Source: Candidatus Zixiibacteriota bacterium
Lineage (GTDB): Bacteria; Zixibacteria; MSB-5A5; RBG-16-43-9
Length of the DNA stretch: 36,334 bases
Assembly: GCA_022865345.1 (NCBI GenBank)
Contig: JALHSU010000190.1
Location: forward strand, 1-36,334
Direction of reading: 5' to 3'
How positions within the stretch are numbered: the first letter of the stretch is position 1; each line of letters begins with the position of its first letter. Shown piece after piece: positions 32,583 to 36,334 of the stretch. The notes below the pieces were generated by a model. The model was not told the DNA's origin. It worked only from the letters and a program-made list of their open reading frames with translations, and did no database searches. Position numbers and translations under genes: made by a program.

Positions 32583-33284
32583 TCAATAAACTTTTCTTAC
32601 TTTGCTGCTGGCGGATGAGACCGCCGGCAGAATATATCCAACATTGGTTTGTCTGTTATCCACCGGTCTATAATTAACCGCATCTATAACAAAGTTAGGC
32701 GACCCGCGCTCCGGCATTCTGCTGTCAGGCAATTCCTCCAGGTCCGATAATCTTAAATTATCCATCACAAAGACTGCTCTGGGACTCCCCTTTTTCTTTA
32801 TAGGTAAATCTACTTTACCACTGTTGGTCTGGAGACCAACAGTGAGCGTAGAAGGATTCTCGCTCTTCGTTGGTGTCCTCACCAACGAAGTCTCAGCGGA
32901 AGTTGCCGTCTCAGGCTTTTCCGAAATCGTCTGAGATTTATGAAATCCCCCTTTCAAAACCAGAAATAGAGCCAATGCCACAACCGCCGCCGGAATAAAT
33001 ACCCATCTCAGAGAGGGGAAAACAGTAAACAAAGATTTTACTTTTGGCTCTTTCTCTGTAGAAGGAAGCTCTTTGATTTTTTGTCCAAGTTTCGACTCAA
33101 ATGCTGAGGATGGTGCAAATCTATCCAGTTCCGGAATCGCATCATTTAAGGCTCTGAACCCCTGAGCTTCTCTGGAACAACCTTCACACGCCAGGATATG
33201 CTGGTCAATCAATTCCTTTTCTTTTACAGTTAGCTCGCCTTTATAATATCGGGATAGAGAGCGGCGAATCTTTCGACAGCTCAT
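32583..33284 (-). CDS. Membrane-spanning zinc-finger anti-sigma factor
   Basis: The 233-residue protein has an N-terminal zf-HC2 anti-sigma domain with Cys3, His28, Cys32 and Cys35 (HILACEGC), a single membrane helix at about 93-112 (WVFIPAAVVALALFLVL) and a ~120-residue outer part. It should hold the ECF sigma factor at the inner membrane until released by an envelope signal. It overlaps the sigma gene by 44 bases with its own GGAGG 6 bases before the ATG, so the pair is made in a fixed ratio. In the periplasmic linker, residues TSLVRTPT and TLTVGLQTNS are encoded by palindromic repeats inserted in frame (32820-32890). The C-terminal region is not recognised. Confidence 0.9.
   Translation of the reverse strand: MSCRKIRRSLSRYYKGELTVKEKELIDQHILACEGCSREAQGFRALNDAIPELDRFAPSSAFESKLGQKIKELPSTEKEPKVKSLFTVFPSLRWVFIPAAVVALALFLVLKGGFHKSQTISEKPETATSAETSLVRTPTKSENPSTLTVGLQTNSGKVDLPIKKKGSPRAVFVMDNLRLSDLEELPDSRMPERGSPNFVIDAVNYRPVDNRQTNVGYILPAVSSASSKVRKVY
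32820..32890. repeat. Two REP-like hairpins inside the anti-sigma gene
   Basis: Perfect stems ACTGTTGGTCT (32820-32843, loop gg) and CTTCGTTGGTG (32865-32890, loop tcct), joined by a spacer flanked by GAGCG/CGCTC. Both cores equal those of intergenic copies at 27284-27376 and 2350-2373. The reading frame stays open through both. Confidence 0.9.
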
Positions 33285-33855
33285 AGCATTCCTCCATCAT
33301 TGGCCTCAATTTTTTCTGCAAAATCCTTCTTGCCCGGTTAACCCTGGATTTTACCGTGCCTAAAGGTAAATTCAAAGTCGAAGCGACCTCTTCATAAGAT
33401 AGCTGGTCAACGTCCCTTAAGAGAAAAACCGTTCGGTATTTGAAAGGAAGCGAGCTTATCGCCCCTTCCAAAATTGAGCTTAAGCGATTCCTGTTCCCGT
33501 GATTCTCCGAATTTGGATCCGGATGATTAACCAGACTATCCATTCCAAAAAACCTGACTTTTTTCTTCCTTTTGTATAGATTCCTGCAAAGATTCAAGGC
33601 TATGGTATAAATCCAGGTGGAAAAAGAGTAATTGAAATCGTAACTTTCCTTTTGTTTGTAGACTCTCAAAAAAGTCTCCTGCAAGATATCCTCAGCCTCC
33701 TCCTTGTTGCCTACCAGACGGTAAAGCAGGGAAAATAACCTCACTTTATAATTTTTGACCAGGAGATTAAACCCTTCCACCTCACCCCGTAAGAATCTCT
33801 CCATCAATTCCTTATCAGAAGATCGAGTCTGACCTTCAGGCCGGCTTTGCTCCAT
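33241..33855 (-). CDS. ECF-type RNA polymerase sigma factor (RpoE-like)
   Basis: A 204-residue sigma-70 family factor with regions 2 and 4 only. Region 2 has LYRLVGNKEEAEDILQETFL, then FSTWIYTIALNLCRN; region 4 has LPFKYRTVFLLRDVDQLSYE and the HTH EVASTLNLPLGTVKSRVNRA. It directs transcription at GGAACTT-type promoters if it is truly RpoE-like, and such a sequence lies just upstream of its own gene. GGGAG lies 9 bases before the ATG at 33855; a TTG directly ahead is less likely. First gene of the operon sigma / anti-sigma / HtrA-like, the classic envelope-stress layout. Confidence 0.93.
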   Translation of the reverse strand: MEQSRPEGQTRSSDKELMERFLRGEVEGFNLLVKNYKVRLFSLLYRLVGNKEEAEDILQETFLRVYKQKESYDFNYSFSTWIYTIALNLCRNLYKRKKKVRFFGMDSLVNHPDPNSENHGNRNRLSSILEGAISSLPFKYRTVFLLRDVDQLSYEEVASTLNLPLGTVKSRVNRARRILQKKLRPMMEECYELSKDSPLSIPIL

Positions 33856-33882
33856 CAAAGGGATCTCCCATTTTCTACAAGT

Positions 33883-33910
33883 TTATACAATTTAATATAC
33901 TCAAAGTTCC
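33883..33910 (-). promoter_or_regulatory. RpoE-type promoter of the sigma/anti-sigma/HtrA operon
   Basis: Minus strand: GGAACTT (33904-33910), 15 bases, GTATAA (33883-33888). The known RpoE/AlgU consensus is GGAACTT with GTCTAA at about this spacing, so only one base differs. Transcription would start about 20 bases before the ATG, consistent with autoregulation. Confidence 0.7.
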
Positions 33911-34002
33911 CCCTTTTGTTTAAGAAATTTTGATGTGTTCCCTCTCACCACGGGAGAGGAAAAGCGTGATGTTTTATGTAGTCGGTAAAAGCCTTACGAC
34001 CC

Positions 34003-34091
34003 GTAGGGCGGAAACCTTCAGGTTTCCATTTAAATAATGGAAGGCTGAAGCCTTCCGCTACAGGTCGTAGCGTCGGGCTTTATGCCCGACG
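34003..34091. repeat. BIME-like composite and a terminator-like hairpin
   Basis: 34003-34061 runs GTAG to CTAC around GGAAACC (34010-34027) and GGAAGGCT (34039-34056). Next, CGTCGGGC (34071-34091) has a 5-base loop and is followed by TTTTT on the plus strand, resembling a terminator without a + strand gene ahead of it. The rest of the 371-base gap 33856-34226 shows only the promoter above and a weak CCTCTC/GAGAGG hairpin near 33943-33960. Confidence 0.82.
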
Positions 34092-34226
34092 TTTTTGAGG
34101 GTATCACCTACGATGCAAGTTGGCTCGCATTAACTTCTTAAGCGGAGAGATCAAATGCTACAAATAGGCTACCGTCGTAACGTGCTCTTTTTCCTCACTT
34201 CATGCTCAAACTGTCAGACAAATTAG

Positions 34227-35414
34227 CTAAGGGAGTAACCGCAGTCCTACGGATGCAAGCACGACCGTTGCCCAGCTTGGGGACCGACCAAGGAGGTCTT
34301 GCCACTTGGAACTGAGGTCTTTCCATTGTCCCCGCTCGAAAACCTCGATCTGTGCTGCATTGTCAATTTGTCGGATACCCATGAACATTAAGCCACCAGA
34401 GGGTGTGACACCTATGTCAAAATTGCGTTGCATGTCTAGCCCTGCATTCAGACGCTCGGATAACCGAGACCACTGAACGCCGTCAGTACTACTGTAAAAA
34501 TAGTAATCATGTCGAACTAATCCTCTCGTGCTCGGTGCATCGAAAGTCGCAGCATACAAAACACCCTTTTTATGATCAACTGCTAGCCTTATTGGTTCAC
34601 GCCCTTCTATATGGAGGTCAAATGGTGAATTCCATATGATTTGGATGCGTGGCAGCCCGGGACCAGCGGATACTGGAACTATTCGACCTGTCAGCCACTT
34701 ATCAGAACCGATCCTCAAAAGAATGTTATCACCCCAAACCGCTAGCAATGGGTTCCCTGAAACTTGAAGAGTAACCGTGTGTGAGTTTGGATTCTGCAAC
34801 ACGCTTTCAAACCGTTTATTGTCGTTATCAAACAACCATACGTCGATTTGATTGATAGCAAGGTTATGTATAACTACAATCCAGTAATGGCTCGCTGCAT
34901 GATAGGCATATGTAAAATCAGGCGCAATAGCTCCTGCAGGATACACTGGCGAAGGTGTAAAAGAGACTTGACTACCACTAGGACTTACTTCCAGAAATCC
35001 TATAACATCTGTGTCCGTGACGAGCCATGCTAGCAATGTAGTGGAATCACTGGATTCTCCAAGTTGTTTAATAAACGAGGGATCATTTATCCAACTTTGG
35101 TAACCCCCTAAATTTACTTCCTTCCAGCCAGTCAAATCTGAATTATACGTGCTTCGTAAGTGCCGCTTACCGTTAGTATCACTAAACAATAAGAAAAGGG
35201 CTTGTTTATAAGTCTTAAGTCTCGGGCGCCCCAAATTTGCCATTCTATCTATAATAGATAAATTAGCTGTATCACTTCGTATGATAGGTTGTATAGGAGG
35301 CTGAGCACGTGAAGAATTGGAGAAAGTCACAAACGGAATCCCTATTGCCACCGATAGTAGCATGATCGAACGTGCAAACCCGCCAAATACTCTTTTAGAA
35401 AATAGGTAACTCAT
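34227..35414 (-). CDS. Secreted protein of unknown function, possibly sialidase/BNR-like propeller
   Basis: The 395-residue product has a long signal peptide (basic SKRVFGGFARS, then IMLLSVAIGIPFVTF, cleavage probably after SRA). The mature chain is rich in beta strands with segments such as YFYSSTDGVQWSRLSERLN, LFSDTNGKRHLRSTYN and LLAWLVTDTDVIGFLEVSP, which resemble Asp-box/BNR propeller blades. A strict SxDxGxxW box appears only approximately (SSTDGVQW). No T9SS tail, CTERM tail or lipobox is present. GGGAGG lies 7 bases before the ATG and a near-consensus promoter precedes it. Codon choice looks more even and less A/G-biased than the neighbours, which may mean horizontal transfer. I do not assign a function. 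Confidence 0.7.
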   Translation of the reverse strand: MSYLFSKRVFGGFARSIMLLSVAIGIPFVTFSNSSRAQPPIQPIIRSDTANLSIIDRMANLGRPRLKTYKQALFLLFSDTNGKRHLRSTYNSDLTGWKEVNLGGYQSWINDPSFIKQLGESSDSTTLLAWLVTDTDVIGFLEVSPSGSQVSFTPSPVYPAGAIAPDFTYAYHAASHYWIVVIHNLAINQIDVWLFDNDNKRFESVLQNPNSHTVTLQVSGNPLLAVWGDNILLRIGSDKWLTGRIVPVSAGPGLPRIQIIWNSPFDLHIEGREPIRLAVDHKKGVLYAATFDAPSTRGLVRHDYYFYSSTDGVQWSRLSERLNAGLDMQRNFDIGVTPSGGLMFMGIRQIDNAAQIEVFERGQWKDLSSKWQDLLGRSPSWATVVLASVGLRLLP

Positions 35415-35467
35415 AACAGGTCCTCCCCTGACCTTTAAAGGTCTTTTTGTGGATTTAGCTTATTGAT

Positions 35468-35496
35468 TATATATAACTTGAAATCTGACTTGTCAA
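35468..35496 (-). promoter_or_regulatory. Sigma-70 promoter of the 34227-35414 gene
   Basis: Minus strand: perfect -35 TTGACA (35491-35496), 17-base spacer, -10 TATATA (35468-35473); a perfect TATAAT lies two bases further (35466-35471). It ends about 50 bases before the start codon. A CCTTTAAAGG-centred hairpin lies between promoter and gene at about 35428-35445. Confidence 0.72.
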
Positions 35497-35766
35497 GTAT
35501 TTTTTTGAAAGGTGTCTACTTTTTTAGACATTTTGAGGCGGACAGTGGTGTATAGGGCTATGGCGATAAGTATTTTCGGTATCAGAATTTCACGCACGTT
35601 TACGGATAGAAACTAGAGGGCAATTTTGATCAACTTCTAAGAAATAGATAGGAATGTAGTCCAACCGATCATGACTCAGCGCGCTTAACAAGCGAGCTTT
35701 TGATTCTAGTAAATGTTGTTGAGATTTAGTTTCTCCCCGGGCTGGGCTCATCCCCTCGAATCCTTC
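35497..35766. other. Gene-free stretch
   Basis: No open frame, hairpin repeat or promoter that I can support. Base composition is mixed and GTAG-footed repeats are absent, unlike other gaps in the window. Confidence 0.4.
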
Positions 35767-36334
35767 TTACCGGATTTTCCCCCAGGGATACCCTAACAGC
35801 ACCAAAATCACTGCCACTACCATCAAAACAATCGAAGGTGGAATTATCAATCTATAGATTTTGGAAAAAGAGGCTTTGAAATAATCCTTGGTCAAAACCA
35901 GACATAAATGCACTGGAGAGAGCATCACCCCGGTAAAACCTGCGGCATAAGCTAACATAGCATATCCGTAGTTCACCCCATTCGGCTTTAGAAAACTTAA
36001 AAGGATTGGATAAGATATTCCAATAAAAGCTGTGGTCACACCAGTCAAAGCCCCGACTGTAAAAGGAACCAGACAAATCACCAGAATTGGGGAGATTCCC
36101 CAGGCAGATAAAGTCTGAGGAATTACCGTCACTGCACCGGAAACTTCGATTATCTTTTTGAAGATCATTATCCCCAAAATCAGCATGATAATCTCCCAGG
36201 TTACGTTCTCCCTGATTATTTTGAGAAGCGAAGCAGGTTTGACCAGATTTACTATGGCAAACAGGATGACGCTTAAAAGCAGCGCCCACAATAAATCTAT
36301 CCCGGAGAAAAGATTCAAAACCACAGCTAAAAGA
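35767..36334 (-). CDS. DUF401-type membrane protein, 5' end cut by window edge
   Basis: The C-terminal ~189 residues of a polytopic membrane protein. The frame stays open to the last base (residues LLA precede the first possible GTG start at 36324), so the N-terminal half lies outside. At least five membrane segments are visible. The segments GVTTAFIGISYPILL, AYAAGFTGVMLSPVHLCLVL and KIIEVSG match the DUF401 family, full length about 400 residues, thought to be a permease of the ion-transporter/NhaC-like superfamily. The substrate is unknown. Confidence 0.82.
   Translation of the reverse strand, partial: LLAVVLNLFSGIDLLWALLLSVILFAIVNLVKPASLLKIIRENVTWEIIMLILGIMIFKKIIEVSGAVTVIPQTLSAWGISPILVICLVPFTVGALTGVTTAFIGISYPILLSFLKPNGVNYGYAMLAYAAGFTGVMLSPVHLCLVLTKDYFKASFSKIYRLIIPPSIVLMVVAVILVLLGYPWGKIR

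Overview
The window looks like a chromosomal segment of an uncultured, Gram-negative, probably anaerobic bacterium of the FCB (Fibrobacteres-Chlorobi-Bacteroidetes) assemblage, in the style of candidate lineages such as Zixibacteria, KSB1 or WOR-3. The phylum is an inference and is not proven here. Support comes from a type IX-like C-terminal tail with the NYPNPFN signature, a dockerin remnant, lipid A synthesis (LpxH), an Omp85-like barrel fusion, an exosortase H locus, NfnAB plus acetate kinase, and very abundant GTAG-footed palindromic repeats between genes. No tRNA, rRNA, CRISPR array, prophage or transposase gene was seen.

Layout: 149-2299 (-) is a large secreted protein with a T9SS-like tail. 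purL (-) follows, then a start-less double-dockerin fragment and a small basic protein. A peptidase/beta-propeller/outer-membrane-barrel fusion lies downstream of murA (-). Divergent lpxH (+) is followed by HIT-leuC-leuD (-), where LeuC carries an unusual duplicated HTH-like N-terminus. A long housekeeping run on the + strand holds HNH nuclease, trpS, scpA, scpB, cmk, plsC, ispH and rpsA. A minus-strand cassette (22065-23925) encodes an XrtH-type exosortase, an accessory membrane protein and an adjacent candidate substrate, behind a long hairpin-rich leader. A + strand metabolic block follows: 3-hydroxyacyl-CoA dehydrogenase, ackA, a small lipoprotein and nfnAB. Then come a TPR membrane protein (-) and an ECF sigma / anti-sigma / HtrA-like operon (-). 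The window ends with a secreted protein and a DUF401-type membrane protein cut by the edge.

The two most interesting systems are these. (1) The exosortase cassette has a candidate substrate whose C-terminus aligns with IPTLxxWG only as ISFLTKNG. (2) The rpoE-like operon appears autoregulated (GGAACTT, 15 nt, GTATAA), and its HtrA-like member keeps the catalytic Ser while His and Asp are replaced, so it is probably a protease-dead PDZ protein. A third theme is the REP/BIME-like repeat family: hairpins with changing stems and a constant GTAG/CTAC foot. These fill most gaps, form the end of one lipoprotein gene and sit in frame inside the anti-sigma factor gene.
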